A DNA stretch of 64,000 bases from Firmicutes bacterium ASF500 (GTDB lineage Bacteria; Bacillota; Clostridia; Oscillospirales; Oscillospiraceae). The notes under the pieces were generated by a model. It was not told where the DNA came from, ran no database searches, and saw only the letters and a program-made list of their open reading frames with translations. The first letter of the stretch is position 1; each line of letters starts with the position of its first letter. The DNA lies in contig CP097573.1 of NCBI GenBank assembly GCA_000492175.2, positions 2,728,001 to 2,792,000 on the forward strand, given 5' to 3'. A program made the translations under genes and the position numbers. Positions 33,417 through 42,005 of this stretch are shown piece after piece.

Positions 33417-33563
33417 CTAACCGCGCTGGCGCTCCGTTTCGTTCTTTTCGCCGATCATGTGCTCCGCTTCCATGCCTGCCATGAAGATTAACACCTTCGA
33501 TACCCGTTCTGTAGACATTTCTGTGATCTTTCGGATCGCTGTTTCCTTGTCCAGTGTCATCAT
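33417..33563 (-). CDS. Small conserved-looking helical protein (48 aa)
   Basis: ATG at 33563, seven bases after GGAGG, opens a 48-residue frame: MMTLDKETAIRKITEMSTER then VSKVLIFMAGMEAEHMIGEK. It looks amphipathic and helical, without cysteines or a membrane segment. It is divergent from the XRE regulator at 33689 and separated from it by two palindromes. This resembles small proteins often found beside HTH regulators in gut clostridia, and the same VLxFIxGLE-like helix recurs in the regulator's own C-terminal part (QVKAVLAFINSLDELEK). Function unknown. Confidence 0.6.
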   Translation of the reverse strand: MMTLDKETAIRKITEMSTERVSKVLIFMAGMEAEHMIGEKNETERQRG

Positions 33564-33584
33564 GCCGCTGCCTCCTTCCGGCTG

Positions 33585-33663
33585 TTGAATGATTCAAGTA
33601 TAAATCAACCAATTCATGCTGTCAATATATTTTCTTGACTTGTTCAAGTTTCTTTGGTATTGT
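33585..33663. promoter_or_regulatory. Divergent control region with two TTCAA palindromes and a sigma-A promoter
   Basis: TTGAATGATTCAA (33585-33597) and ACTTGTTCAAGT (33638-33649) are palindromes. The second lies between TTGACT (33635-33640) and TATTGT (33658-33663), a plus-strand promoter with 17-base spacing. They fit operators for the XRE protein. Confidence 0.65.
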
Positions 33664-33688
33664 ATTATTGTTTGTTAGGAGGGACACC

Positions 33689-34063
33689 ATGAACCAGTGT
33701 GATCGAATCAGACAAATACTAAAGGAAAACAAATTGAAGCAAAAACAGTTCGCTTTGGCGATTGGCGTGACTGAGAGCTATATTTCAAAGCTTTTGAAGG
33801 ACCCGGATATTCGTCTGTCTCAATCCCTGGCAGTTTTGATCGAAGAAAAATATGGCTACAGCGCCGGATGGGTCCTGAACGGAACGGAGCCGAAGTTCAA
33901 GCAGGTGAGCAGGGACAGGTCCTTGTCTGAGATCCACCAAAAGGCGCTGGCACAGCTGGAAAAAATGAACGACGAGCAGGTGAAGGCTGTTTTAGCGTTC
34001 ATCAATTCCCTGGACGAGCTGGAGAAATCCCTCCAGCCCGCCCCGGATGAGCCCGAAATATGA
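33689..34063 (+). CDS. XRE-family transcriptional regulator
   Basis: The 124-residue protein has an N-terminal helix-turn-helix (residues 4-60: ILKENKLKQKQFALAIGVTESYISKLLK) and a charged helical C-terminal part (SEIHQKALAQLEKMNDEQVKAVLAFINSL) probably for dimerisation. The WVLNGTEP segment after the HTH is typical of phage-type repressors. ATG at 33689 follows TTAGGAGGGACACC. It likely represses itself and the divergent 48-residue gene through the palindromes between them. Confidence 0.88.
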   Translation: MNQCDRIRQILKENKLKQKQFALAIGVTESYISKLLKDPDIRLSQSLAVLIEEKYGYSAGWVLNGTEPKFKQVSRDRSLSEIHQKALAQLEKMNDEQVKAVLAFINSLDELEKSLQPAPDEPEI

Positions 34064-34114
34064 TGCAGGTACGTCTGTACCTGCATTTTCAAATGGGCGG
34101 CTGGCCCGTTCCCC

Positions 34115-34143
34115 TTGACAAAACCGCCAAATGCGCCTAGAAT
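34115..34143 (+). promoter_or_regulatory. Sigma-A promoter of the thiamine riboswitch transcript
   Basis: TTGACA (34115-34120), 17 bases, TAGAAT (34138-34143), about 25 bp before the riboswitch. Confidence 0.8.
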
Positions 34144-34168
34144 GAACAGGAACCGCAGTACAATCGAA

Positions 34169-34270
34169 CACAGGGGCGCTGGGAGCTTAGTTCCCGGCTG
34201 AGATGCAGAGGCCAACACAGCGGTCTCCGGTCCCTTGAACCTGATCCGGGTAATGCCGGCGTAGGAAGTG
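34169..34270 (+). promoter_or_regulatory. TPP riboswitch (THI-box)
   Basis: The conserved THI-box elements are present in order: GGGGCGCT, GGCTGAGA (34197-34204), CCCTTGAACCTGATCCGGGT and AATGCCGGCGTAGGAAG. A second hairpin (34302-34312 with 34323-34333) lies between the aptamer and the ribosome site of thiT and probably forms the expression platform. Thiamine pyrophosphate binding should shut off the transporter gene downstream. Confidence 0.95.
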
Positions 34271-34356
34271 GAAGAGAGATTTTGCCGTCGTCTCCTCTAA
34301 GACCGCACTACACCCGTCCGGATGTAATGCGGTATCTTCACTTTTGGGAGGAAACG

Positions 34357-34914
34357 ATGATGACAAAAAACAAAGCTACCCGGATGCTGGCGGAGGCCGG
34401 CATCATGATCGCCCTAGCTCTGGTGTTGGGGATGATCAAGCCCTACGAATTTCCCAACGGAGGCTCGATCTCTCTGGAGATGCTCCCCCTGTTCCTGTTC
34501 TGTGTGCGTTGGGGCGTGGCCCCTGGCCTGGTAACCTGCACCGCTTTCGGCGTGCTTCAGATCTTTGTCCAGGGGGCGGTAGGCTATGGCTGGGTCTCCA
34601 TTATCCTGGACTACATCGTGGCCCCCATCCCGGTCGCCCTGACTGGCGTGGGCAAGGGGCGGCCCGGCGGGATTTACTGGGGCAGCGTACTGGGAGCGGC
34701 CGGCCGCTTTCTGGTCCACTTTGCCAGCGGTATCACCGTTTACCGCATCCTGGCTCCCACCGAACTGATGGGCATGGTGTTCGACAACCCGTACGTCTAT
34801 TCCTTTATCTATAACATCAGCTATATCGGCGTTGATCTGATCCTCTGCCTGGCGATTTTTGCTCTGGCATCCAAGGCTATGGGGAAATACTATCAGGGCG
34901 AGGACCTGAAATAA
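34357..34914 (+). CDS. thiT: ECF thiamine transporter S component
   Basis: ThiT binds thiamine in the membrane and uses the shared EcfA/EcfT module, not encoded here. The 185-residue protein has six hydrophobic segments, and the ligand-site features FPNGGSISLEMLPLF (loop 1), YGWVSIILDYIVAP and LVHFASG are those of the ThiT family. Two neighbouring ATGs (34357, 34360) can serve as start after GGGAGG. The TPP riboswitch directly upstream fixes its role in thiamine uptake. Confidence 0.94.
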   Translation: MMTKNKATRMLAEAGIMIALALVLGMIKPYEFPNGGSISLEMLPLFLFCVRWGVAPGLVTCTAFGVLQIFVQGAVGYGWVSIILDYIVAPIPVALTGVGKGRPGGIYWGSVLGAAGRFLVHFASGITVYRILAPTELMGMVFDNPYVYSFIYNISYIGVDLILCLAIFALASKAMGKYYQGEDLK

Positions 34915-34941
34915 GCCCCCACCGGGGCGAAAGGAGGCCCC

Positions 34942-35760
34942 ATGGGAAAATTTGACGGCATATTACTGGCCAGCGACTTTGACGACACGCTGTATGACGC
35001 TGCCCTCCAGATTCCGGAGCGCAGTCTGGAGGCCATCCGGTATTTCATCCGGGAGGGGGGCTACTTTTGCGTCTCCACCGGCCGGGCTCACCGGACCTTC
35101 GCCCCCTTCGCCACGCTGGTGCCCATGAACGCCCCGGCGGTGCTGTCCAACGGGGCGGCCATCTACGACTTTCAGGCGGACAGGGCGCTGGAGCAGACCT
35201 GCCTGCCCCGCAGCGCCCCCGCCGACCTGGCGGCGGTGATGGAGGCCTTTCCCTCCCTGTCCCTGGAGGTCTACCACGGGGAGGACATCTATGTCTGCAA
35301 CCCCAATGAGATCACCTTTGCCCACCTGAAAAAAGTGAACTGCGACTATACCCAGTGCGCCATTTCGGACATGCCCACCCCCTGGGTGAAGGGCATTTTC
35401 CACCAGGAGCGGGAGGTTTTGCTCCCCGTCCAGACCTGGCTTCTGGAGCGGTGGGGGGAGCGGTATGAGGCCATTTTCTCCAACCCCCGCTACCTGGAGC
35501 TGACCCGCAAGGGGAGCAACAAGGGGGGCGGAGTGGCCCGGGTGGCCAGACTGCTGGGGGTCGCCCCGGACCGGGTGTACTGCGTGGGGGACAATCAGAA
35601 CGACATCCCCATGCTGGCCCTGTCGGCCATCCCCTTCGCCCCCGCCAACTGCGCCAGGGAGGTCCGGGACTGGGGGGCGAGAATCCTGTGCTCCTGCGGC
35701 GACGGGGTCATCGGGGACATTGTAGATATTTTGGACGGCCTGTACCCCAGGCAGGGATAA
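34942..35760 (+). CDS. Cof-type HAD hydrolase
   Basis: The 272-residue phosphatase has HAD motif I SDFDDTLYD (11-19), motif II VSTGRAH near residue 48, the motif III lysine around residue 190 and motif IV VGDNQNDIPML. The C2B cap between motifs II and III places it in the Cof group, which acts on sugar phosphates, nucleotides or FMN. It starts 27 bases after thiT, so it may share the thiamine-controlled transcript; dephosphorylation of a thiamine-related compound is possible but not shown. Confidence 0.87.
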   Translation: MGKFDGILLASDFDDTLYDAALQIPERSLEAIRYFIREGGYFCVSTGRAHRTFAPFATLVPMNAPAVLSNGAAIYDFQADRALEQTCLPRSAPADLAAVMEAFPSLSLEVYHGEDIYVCNPNEITFAHLKKVNCDYTQCAISDMPTPWVKGIFHQEREVLLPVQTWLLERWGERYEAIFSNPRYLELTRKGSNKGGGVARVARLLGVAPDRVYCVGDNQNDIPMLALSAIPFAPANCAREVRDWGARILCSCGDGVIGDIVDILDGLYPRQG

Positions 35761-35761
35761 T

Positions 35762-35792
35762 AAAAATCCACCGGCAGGGCCGGTGGATTTTT
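35762..35792. terminator. Bidirectional terminator between the HAD gene and sigF
   Basis: AAAAATCCACCGGC (35762-35775) pairs perfectly with 35779-35792, giving T-runs in both directions for the convergent genes. Confidence 0.9.
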
Positions 35793-35793
35793 A

Positions 35794-36507
35794 TTACGTC
35801 AATTCCTTCCGCAATCGCTCCAGGGCGCGGCGCTCCAGGCGGGAGATCTGGACCTGGGAGACGCCCAGGACCCGGGCGGCGCTGGTCTGGGTGAGGCCCT
35901 TGTAGTAGCGCAGGTACATGACCTGCCGCTCCCGCTCCGGGAGGGCGGACACGGCGGCGCGGAGGGTGATGCGCTCCACCATCCCCTCCTCCTGGTTTCC
36001 TGTGGACAGCAGACCCTCCAGGGTGAGGCCGTCCTCTCCCGTCTCCGCCTGGAGGGAGATTACCGGGTCGGCCGCCGTCTCGGCGGCGGCGATGTCCTCG
36101 GGGGACAGGCCGGTGTGCTCCGACAGCTCGGACAGAGTGGGCTCCCGGCCCAGCTGGCTCAGCAGCTTGGCCTGGGCCGCGCGGATCATCACCAGCCGGT
36201 CCTTCAGACCCCGGCTTACCTTCACCGGGCCGTCATCCCGGAGGAAGCGGCGGATCTCTCCGGCGATTTTGGGCACGGCGTAGGTGGAGAACTGGGTGCC
36301 GAAGCTGGGGTCAAAGCCCCGAACCGCCTTGAGAAAGCCCAGACAGCCCAGCTGATACAGGTCATCCGGCTCCACCCCCCGGCCATAGTACCGGCGGACC
36401 ACGCTCCAAATCAGGCCGTTATTCTCCAGCAAGACCTGCTCACAGGCGGCGGCGTCCCCCTCCCGGGCGGCCTCCAGCAGGGCGGAGCCGGTATACGGGC
36501 CGCTCAA
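35794..36507 (-). CDS. sigF: RNA polymerase sporulation sigma factor SigF
   Basis: Sigma-F directs early forespore transcription. The 237-residue protein shows region 2 (DDLYQLGCLGFLKAVRGFDP, then FSTYAVPKIAGEIRRFLRDDG), region 3 (VSRGLKDRL...EPTLSELSEHTGLS) and region 4 (LPERERQVMYLRYYKGLTQTSAARVLGVSQVQISRLE). It overlaps spoIIAB by four bases in the canonical spoIIAA-AB-AC order. The C-terminus ends at a shared terminator. Confidence 0.95.
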   Translation of the reverse strand: MSGPYTGSALLEAAREGDAAACEQVLLENNGLIWSVVRRYYGRGVEPDDLYQLGCLGFLKAVRGFDPSFGTQFSTYAVPKIAGEIRRFLRDDGPVKVSRGLKDRLVMIRAAQAKLLSQLGREPTLSELSEHTGLSPEDIAAAETAADPVISLQAETGEDGLTLEGLLSTGNQEEGMVERITLRAAVSALPERERQVMYLRYYKGLTQTSAARVLGVSQVQISRLERRALERLRKELT

Positions 36508-36941
36508 TGCCCGGCCCGGCGGGCGATTCGCCGGGCCATGGTGACAGTGGTTCCCTTCCCGGGGGTGGAGCGGACCCGCACGGTGTCCATAAAGCTCTCC
36601 ATAATGGTAAAGCCCATACCGGAGCGGTCCTCGTTCCCCGTGGTGAACAGGGGCGTCCGGGCCTGTTCCACATCGGCGATGCCCACCCCCCAGTCCCGGA
36701 CGGTGATCTCCAGCACGTTGCCCTCCTTGAGGCGCAGCTTCAGGACGATCCGGCCCAGGGTGTCGGGGTAGGCGTGGACGATGGCGTTGGTCACCGCCTC
36801 GCTGACGGCGGTCTTGATGTCGCTGACCTCCTCCAGGGTGGGGTCCAGCTGAGCGGCGAAGCAGGCCGCCGACGCCCGGGCGAAGCCCTCGTTGGCTGAC
36901 CGGCTGGGGAACTCCAGTGTCACTTGGTTCTCAATTTTCAT
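36504..36941 (-). CDS. spoIIAB: Anti-sigma F factor SpoIIAB
   Basis: SpoIIAB is a GHKL-fold kinase that holds sigma-F inactive and phosphorylates SpoIIAA. In 145 residues it carries the N box EAVTNAIVHAYPD, G1 DWGVGIADVEQAR and G2 SGMGFTIMESFMD. The start at 36941 (MKIENQVTLEF) follows AAGGAGGCGCTACAT; an earlier in-frame codon lacks spacing. It sits between spoIIAA and sigF. Confidence 0.95.
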   Translation of the reverse strand: MKIENQVTLEFPSRSANEGFARASAACFAAQLDPTLEEVSDIKTAVSEAVTNAIVHAYPDTLGRIVLKLRLKEGNVLEITVRDWGVGIADVEQARTPLFTTGNEDRSGMGFTIMESFMDTVRVRSTPGKGTTVTMARRIARRAGH

Positions 36942-36954
36942 ATGTAGCGCCTCC

Positions 36955-37260
36955 TTATTCAAACCGGATCAGCCGCTCCAGGCCGGCGGCCTGGAAGACT
37001 CTGCCCGCCTGGGGCGGGGTGTTGACCACCGTCATGGCCCCCTGCACCTGGGCCATCCGCCGCTGGGCCCGGAGGAGCACAGCGATGCCTGAGCTGTCAG
37101 TGAAGGACAGCCCGCTCAGGTCCAGGGTGAGCTGGCGGGGTTGGGCCTGGTCGATGCGCCGGTCCAGCTCCTCCATCACCGCTTTGGCTCCGTGGTGGTC
37201 CAGCTCCCCGTCCACCAGCGCCGTCAGGCGGCGCGCCTCCTCTTTACAGGTTACCGGCAT
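36955..37260 (-). CDS. spoIIAA: Anti-anti-sigma factor SpoIIAA
   Basis: A 101-residue STAS-domain protein. Its conserved segment LTLDLSGLSFTDSSGIAVLL includes the serine (TDSSG, near residue 58) that SpoIIAB phosphorylates and SpoIIE dephosphorylates. Dephosphorylated SpoIIAA frees sigma-F in the forespore. ATG at 37260 follows AGAGGAGCGGGTTCCCT. Upstream, TATAAT near 37300 lies 12 bases from TTGACA, which is not sigma-A spacing; the operon is usually driven by sigma-H. Confidence 0.94.
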   Translation of the reverse strand: MPVTCKEEARRLTALVDGELDHHGAKAVMEELDRRIDQAQPRQLTLDLSGLSFTDSSGIAVLLRAQRRMAQVQGAMTVVNTPPQAGRVFQAAGLERLIRFE

Positions 37261-37373
37261 AGGGAACCCGCTCCTCTCTTTGGGTAAAACCCATTATTTT
37301 CCAGTCCATTATAGAACAGCTCCCCTGTCAAATTTGAGCCATTTTTGTCAGTCAGGAGGTAAGATATGAAAAT

Positions 37374-37422
37374 TGAAAAAAGAAGCTTGGACCCGCCGGG
37401 GAAGGGAGATCCCGCGGCGGGC
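37374..37422 (-). terminator. Terminator of the AraC-family gene
   Basis: An imperfect GC stem (CCCGCC...GGCGGG, about 37393-37421) is followed on the minus strand by CTTCTTTTTTC, 20 bases after the stop at 37442. Confidence 0.6.
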
Positions 37423-37441
37423 CGGCTGAATGAAGGGTCGC

Positions 37442-38323
37442 TCAGCTGGGGCTGCGCATAGTCTTCCCTCTGAGCTGATGCTGGGCCCGCCACTCCCGGG
37501 GGGAGAGGCCGTACCGCTTGTGGAAGGCCCGGGAGAAGTGGAGCTGGTTGGGGTAGCCGCACATGGAAGCGATTACCCCGATGGAGTTGCCCGTCCCCTT
37601 CATCAGGTCGGCGGCCTTGGACAGCCGCAGCCGGATGAGAAATTCCTGGGGCGGACAGCCGGCGTACTCTTTGAAAATTTTGCTGAAATAGCTCCGGTTC
37701 AGCTTGCAGGTGTCGGCCAACTCCTCCACGGTGAGCTCCCGCCAGTAGTTGTGCTCCATGTAGGTGATGGCCTCCTGGATGTAGAAGTCCCGGAGCTGAC
37801 TGCCCCGCAGCTCCCGCCGGGTGGAGGAGGACTGAATCAGCCCGTCCAGGAACAGGCACAGGTGGCCCACCAGATGGAGGGCGGAGGCTTCGGTGTGATC
37901 GGCGATGTAAAGCATGGTGTCCCGAAGGGCGTCCCCCTGAGCGGGGCTCTGGGGGCGGTAGATGGGCTGGGACAGGCCCAGCCCAGCGCTCTCAATGTAC
38001 TCCGCCGCCCGCAGGCCGTCAAATTCCAGCCAGACGTATTTCCAGGGGTCGTCCTCGCAGGCGGCGTAGGTGGTCACCTGGCCGGGGCAGATGAGAAAGC
38101 CCTCCCCGGGCTGGAGCTGATACCGGGTGGTCTCGCCGTCCGGGCCGTCGGCGTCCAGCTGGCCATGGCCGGAGATGACATAGTGAAACAGGAAGTGATT
38201 GCGCACATAGGGGCCGAAGGAGTGCAGCGGAACGCACTGCTCCCAGCCATACTGATACAGCCGCAGGTCCATGAAATTCTCGTTGGGAAAGAGGGAAAAG
38301 GAGAAATCATCCAAAACGGGCAC
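37442..38323 (-). CDS. AraC-family regulator with cupin sensor domain
   Basis: The 293-residue protein has an N-terminal AraC-type cupin (HYVISGHGQLDADG and LQPGEGFLICPGQVTTYAA are the jelly-roll strands), then two helix-turn-helix units (LTVEELADTCKLNRSYFSKIFKEY and IGVIASMCGYPNQLHFSRAF). Such proteins usually activate sugar-utilisation genes when a sugar binds the cupin. No sugar operon is adjacent; the divergent gene is a chemoreceptor, a possible target. The ATG at 38323 follows AGAGAGGATGTGCC. Confidence 0.88.
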   Translation of the reverse strand: MPVLDDFSFSLFPNENFMDLRLYQYGWEQCVPLHSFGPYVRNHFLFHYVISGHGQLDADGPDGETTRYQLQPGEGFLICPGQVTTYAACEDDPWKYVWLEFDGLRAAEYIESAGLGLSQPIYRPQSPAQGDALRDTMLYIADHTEASALHLVGHLCLFLDGLIQSSSTRRELRGSQLRDFYIQEAITYMEHNYWRELTVEELADTCKLNRSYFSKIFKEYAGCPPQEFLIRLRLSKAADLMKGTGNSIGVIASMCGYPNQLHFSRAFHKRYGLSPREWRAQHQLRGKTMRSPS

Positions 38324-38536
38324 ATCCTCTCTTCCGGCCCCGTTTGTTGAGAGGCCGCGAATTTTGTGGCGATATCATATCATGTCCGGCTCCAAAAACC
38401 AACTTAAAATCATGTAAATTTTTTACTTTTTGCAAAATTTTTTTTGCGGGAGGGAAAAACAGCGCTTTTTCATAGAAATTTTGGTCTAATTTCCCCTCCG
38501 CTCCTGCAAATTGCACAAAGGAAATCATGGGAACCA

Positions 38537-38566
38537 TTGACAAATCGCCGGGACAGCTTATATAAT
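38537..38566 (+). promoter_or_regulatory. Sigma-A promoter of the chemoreceptor gene
   Basis: Consensus TTGACA (38537-38542) and TATAAT (38561-38566) with 18-base spacing. Confidence 0.85.
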
Positions 38567-38624
38567 GTAGCGTAGGAGAGTTGGGCCTCCAGAGGAGGTC
38601 CGCCAGAAAAACGAGGTGCAGAAC

Positions 38625-40598
38625 ATGAACAGTATCCGAAAAAAGATCACAGTAAGTCTGATCGCGACTGTACTCATCGCGCTGGCCGCCGTTGGGGCGT
38701 CCAGCATTTTCCTGAATTACCGGAGCACCCTCGTCACGGTAGAGCAGATGATGGGCGAAACCGCCATCCTGGCGGCGGAGCGGATTGAGCAGGAGCTCAC
38801 CGCCTATAAAAATGTGGCGATGGACACCGGCTGTATCGCTCAGCTTTCCAGCGGCAGCACCACCGTGGAGGAGAAGCAGGCCATTATTAACGAGCGGGTC
38901 AGCACCCACGGCTTCCAGCGGGGCAACCTGATCAGCGCCGGGGGCTACAGCGTCTTTGACGGCAAGGACTACTCCGACCGGGAATATGTCCAGCAGGCGC
39001 TGAAGGGCAACGTCTATGTCTCCGAGCCCCTGGTCAGCAAGATTACCGGAGAGCTGTCCATCATGGTGGCCGCCCCCGTCTACGCCCACGGGAGCCGGGA
39101 CAGCCAGATCATGGGTGTGGTCTATTTCGTCCCCCCGGAGACCTTCCTGAACGACATCGTGTCCTCCATCAGAATCAGCGAGGGCTGCCGGGCCTATATG
39201 ATTAACAAGTCGGGCGACACCATCGCCGACGTTACCCTGGACACCATCACCACCCAGAATGTGGAAAAGGAGGCCCAGAGCGACTCCTCCCTGAAGAGCC
39301 GGGCCGTCCTGCACGAGGAGATGCGCCAGGGTAAGAGCGGCTTCGGCAGCGTCCGCGGCGACGGCGAGTCCTACTTCCTGGCCTACGCCCCCGTGGGCGG
39401 AACGGACGGCTGGAGCCTGGCTGTTGAGGCCCCCCAGTCGGTCTATCTGTCGGATACATATGTTGGCATGATGATCAATCTGGCGGTGGTGCTTGTCTCC
39501 ATTCTGGCCTCCATCGTGGTGGCCCTGAAGCTGTCCTCCAACATCAGCATCCCCATGCGGGCCTGCGCCGAGCGGATGAAGAAGATGGTCCAGGGCGACC
39601 TGGACTCCCCCGTCCCCCAGGTGGTGGGCCGGGATGAGACGGCGGAGCTGACCCGCTCCACCGTGGAGATGATCGAGACGCTGAACCTCATCATCCGGGA
39701 CATCGACTATCTGCTCACCGAGCTGGCCAACCAGAATTTCGACGTCCGGTCGGAGCACCGGGATATCTACGTGGGAGATTTTGAAAAAATCCTGCGGAAC
39801 ATCCGCAACATGAAGAGCTCCCTCAGCGGCACCCTGCGGCAGATCGACGCCTCCGCCGGGCAGGTCTCCTCGGCCAGCGGCCAGGTGTCCAACGGGGCCC
39901 AGAGCCTGAGCCAAGGCTCCATCGAGCAGGCCAGCGCCGTGGAGGAGCTGGCGGCTACCATCAGCGACATCTCCACCAGCGCGAAGACCACCGCCTCCGC
40001 CGCCAAGGAGGCCGGCCGGTTCGTGGCCCAGGCCGGGGGACAGCTGAGCACCAGCGTGGAGTACGTCAAGGACCTGAACACGGCCATGGAAAAGATCTCC
40101 AACTCCTCGGTGGAGATCGGCAAGATCATCGCCACCATCGAGGACATCGCCTTCCAGACCAACATTCTGGCCCTCAACGCCGCCGTGGAGGCCGCCCGGG
40201 CGGGGACCGCCGGCAAGGGCTTCGCCGTGGTGGCCGACGAGGTGCGCAACCTGGCCTCCAAGTCCGACAAGGCGGCTAAGGCCACCAAGGACCTGATCGA
40301 GGGCTCCATCAACGCCGTGACCGAGGGCAGTCAGGTGGTGAACAAGGTCACCGAGGCCCTTCAACAGACCAACGAGAGCGCCCAGCATGTGACCACTCAG
40401 ATGGACATTGTGGTCAGCGCCGTGGAGGAGCAGACCGCCGCCATTGCCCAGGTGACCGAGGGGGTGGACCAGATCTCCGCCGTGGTCCAGACCAACTCCG
40501 CCACCGCCCAGGAGTCCGCCGCCTCCAGCGAGGAGCTGTCCGCCGAAGCGGCCAGCCTGAAGCAGCTGGTGGACCGGTTCGTCCTGGCTAAGGACTGA
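38625..40598 (+). CDS. Methyl-accepting chemotaxis protein with dCache sensor
   Basis: The 657-residue receptor has a first membrane helix (7-30), an extracellular dCache-like domain (about 35-275: [29 protein letters not shown]), a second helix (about 283-303), HAMP, and a cytoplasmic signalling domain with the conserved hairpin tip [23 protein letters not shown] at 38625 follows GAGGTG; a GTG nine bases earlier overlaps that site. No cheA or cheW gene is in the window. The ligand is unknown; dCache domains often bind amino acids or organic acids. Confidence 0.93.
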   Translation: MNSIRKKITVSLIATVLIALAAVGASSIFLNYRSTLVTVEQMMGETAILAAERIEQELTAYKNVAMDTGCIAQLSSGSTTVEEKQAIINERVSTHGFQRGNLISAGGYSVFDGKDYSDREYVQQALKGNVYVSEPLVSKITGELSIMVAAPVYAHGSRDSQIMGVVYFVPPETFLNDIVSSIRISEGCRAYMINKSGDTIADVTLDTITTQNVEKEAQSDSSLKSRAVLHEEMRQGKSGFGSVRGDGESYFLAYAPVGGTDGWSLAVEAPQSVYLSDTYVGMMINLAVVLVSILASIVVALKLSSNISIPMRACAERMKKMVQGDLDSPVPQVVGRDETAELTRSTVEMIETLNLIIRDIDYLLTELANQNFDVRSEHRDIYVGDFEKILRNIRNMKSSLSGTLRQIDASAGQVSSASGQVSNGAQSLSQGSIEQASAVEELAATISDISTSAKTTASAAKEAGRFVAQAGGQLSTSVEYVKDLNTAMEKISNSSVEIGKIIATIEDIAFQTNILALNAAVEAARAGTAGKGFAVVADEVRNLASKSDKAAKATKDLIEGSINAVTEGSQVVNKVTEALQQTNESAQHVTTQMDIVVSAVEEQTAAIAQVTEGVDQISAVVQTNSATAQESAASSEELSAEAASLKQLVDRFVLAKD

Positions 40599-40622
40599 CG
40601 GACCCTTCCAACCGACACAGCA

Positions 40623-40655
40623 AACCCCCGCGGCGTCGAGCCGCGGGGGTTGTTC
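40623..40655 (+). terminator. Terminator after the chemoreceptor gene
   Basis: AACCCCCGCGGC (40623-40634) pairs perfectly with 40640-40651; it may also serve spmB from the other side. Confidence 0.75.
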
Positions 40656-41176
40656 TATCCGAAGCAGACCCGGACCGCCCAGGCGGCGGCAAGAAAGCCA
40701 GTGAGGTCGGCGCAGAGAGCGGCGGGGATGGCGTAGCGGGTTTTGGTGACGCCCACGGCGCCGAAGTAGACGGCGATGGTGTAGAAGGTGGTCTCGGTGG
40801 AGCCCAGCATGACGGCGGCGGTGCGGCCCAGAGCGGAGTCGGGGCCGTAGGTGGCAATCAGCTCAGAGCCCACCCCCAGGGCGGCGGAGCCGCTCACCGG
40901 CCGGACCAGCATCAGGGGCAGCAGCTCCGGGGACAGGCCCAGACGGCCCATAACCGGGGCCAGGAGCCCCGCCAGCAGGTCCAGCGCCCCCGAGGCCCGG
41001 AGCATATACACCGCCGTCAGAAGCCCGACCAGGGAGGGCACAATGCGCAGCAGGGTGTCCAGCCCCGCCCCCGCCCCCCGGACTAGGGCGGCGTAGACAT
41101 CCACCCGCCGGAAGGCGGCGTAGAGAGCCACCCCTCCGATGATGAGGGGGACCAGCATGGTGAAGAACAGATCCAT
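40655..41176 (-). CDS. spmB: Spore maturation protein B
   Basis: The 173-residue membrane protein has four or five hydrophobic segments and the nucleoside-recognition (Gate) domain pattern, with RPVSGSAALGVGSELI and MLGSTETTFYTIAVYFGAVGV, both highly characteristic of SpmB. SpmA and SpmB affect spore-core dehydration in bacilli and clostridia. The ATG at 41176 follows GGAGGGCGTGACC; a longer open frame upstream only reads spmA out of frame. It starts two bases after the spmA stop. Confidence 0.92.
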   Translation of the reverse strand: MDLFFTMLVPLIIGGVALYAAFRRVDVYAALVRGAGAGLDTLLRIVPSLVGLLTAVYMLRASGALDLLAGLLAPVMGRLGLSPELLPLMLVRPVSGSAALGVGSELIATYGPDSALGRTAAVMLGSTETTFYTIAVYFGAVGVTKTRYAIPAALCADLTGFLAAAWAVRVCFG

Positions 41177-41178
41177 GG

Positions 41179-41757
41179 TCACGCCCTCCATACCTTGGAA
41201 AAAATCTTGCACGCCAAAATCCCCACCCCCACCGACAGGGCGGAGGCCAGCCACACGGCGGGGAGGATGTCGAAGGGGGTCTGACAGCCCTGAGCGGCCC
41301 GGACGGAGGCCACGGTGGTGGGGATGAGCTGGATGGAGGCGGTGTTGCATACCACCAGCATACACAGCCCGTCGGAGGCTATGCCGGGACTGCTTCGGGC
41401 CAGCCCCCATGCGGCCTCCAGGCCCAGGGGGGTGGCGGCGTTGCCCAGGCCCAGCAGGTTGGCGGACACATTGGCGGAGATGGCGTCCATCGTCCGCCGG
41501 TCCCCCGCCGCCTGGGGGAAGAGCCGGCGCAGGAGGGGGGCCAGCAGCCGGGACAGCTGGCCGGCCAGCCCCGACTGCCGCATGACCTCCATCACCCCCG
41601 TCCACAGGCACAGCATCCCCGCGATGGACAGGGACAGCTCCACCGCGGCCGCAGCCCCCTCGGCGGCGGCGGCGGCCACCTCCGGCCCCCGGCCGGTAGC
41701 CAGCCCGCAGAGGATGGAGAGCGCCACCATCCCCGTCCAAATCACCGTCATTGTCAT
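41179..41757 (-). CDS. spmA: Spore maturation protein A
   Basis: The 192-residue integral membrane protein carries the Gate-domain signatures ISANVSANLLGLGNAATPLGLEA and LCMLVVCNTASIQLIPTTV, diagnostic of SpmA. It forms a two-gene operon with spmB. ATG at 41757 has a distant AAGGAG; the next ATG six bases later is also possible. A long intergenic region upstream of 41758 shows no obvious forespore promoter by eye. Confidence 0.92.
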   Translation of the reverse strand: MTMTVIWTGMVALSILCGLATGRGPEVAAAAAEGAAAAVELSLSIAGMLCLWTGVMEVMRQSGLAGQLSRLLAPLLRRLFPQAAGDRRTMDAISANVSANLLGLGNAATPLGLEAAWGLARSSPGIASDGLCMLVVCNTASIQLIPTTVASVRAAQGCQTPFDILPAVWLASALSVGVGILACKIFSKVWRA

Positions 41758-41905
41758 TCCCGATCATCTCCTTGTCCCATCTATACGGGGCCAACTGGAA
41801 AATCATGTCTGCGGAAAAAGCGGAAATTTACAAAAAAATCCAGCTCATACCCCCTTTTCCACAAAAATTCTACATTTTTCACCCCAATTTGCCCGATAGA
41901 AACAG

Positions 41906-41934
41906 TTGACAGGGTGTTTTTTTGCCGCTAAAAT
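41906..41934 (+). promoter_or_regulatory. Sigma-A promoter of the AbrB-like gene
   Basis: TTGACA (41906-41911), 17 bases including a T-run, then TAAAAT (41929-41934). Confidence 0.85.
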
Positions 41935-42005
41935 AGTAATGAGAAGAAATGAGGTCGGGCTGGCGTACCCGCCCGGATTTGGAACAGATCAAAAGGAGGC
42001 ATTTT

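Noticed and set aside
34942..35760. HAD phosphatase after thiT as a thiamine-phosphate phosphatase gene.
   Set aside because: Motifs are of the general Cof group; only the neighbourhood suggests thiamine, which is too little for a name.
37261..37330. TTGACA and TATAAT upstream of spoIIAA taken as a sigma-A promoter.
   Set aside because: The hexamers are only 12 bases apart, too close for sigma-A; the spoIIA operon is normally sigma-H dependent.
40655..41806. A single 383-codon minus-strand frame covering both spm genes.
   Set aside because: Only its last 173 codons are spmB; the earlier part reads spmA in the wrong frame. spmB starts at 41176 with its own ribosome site.
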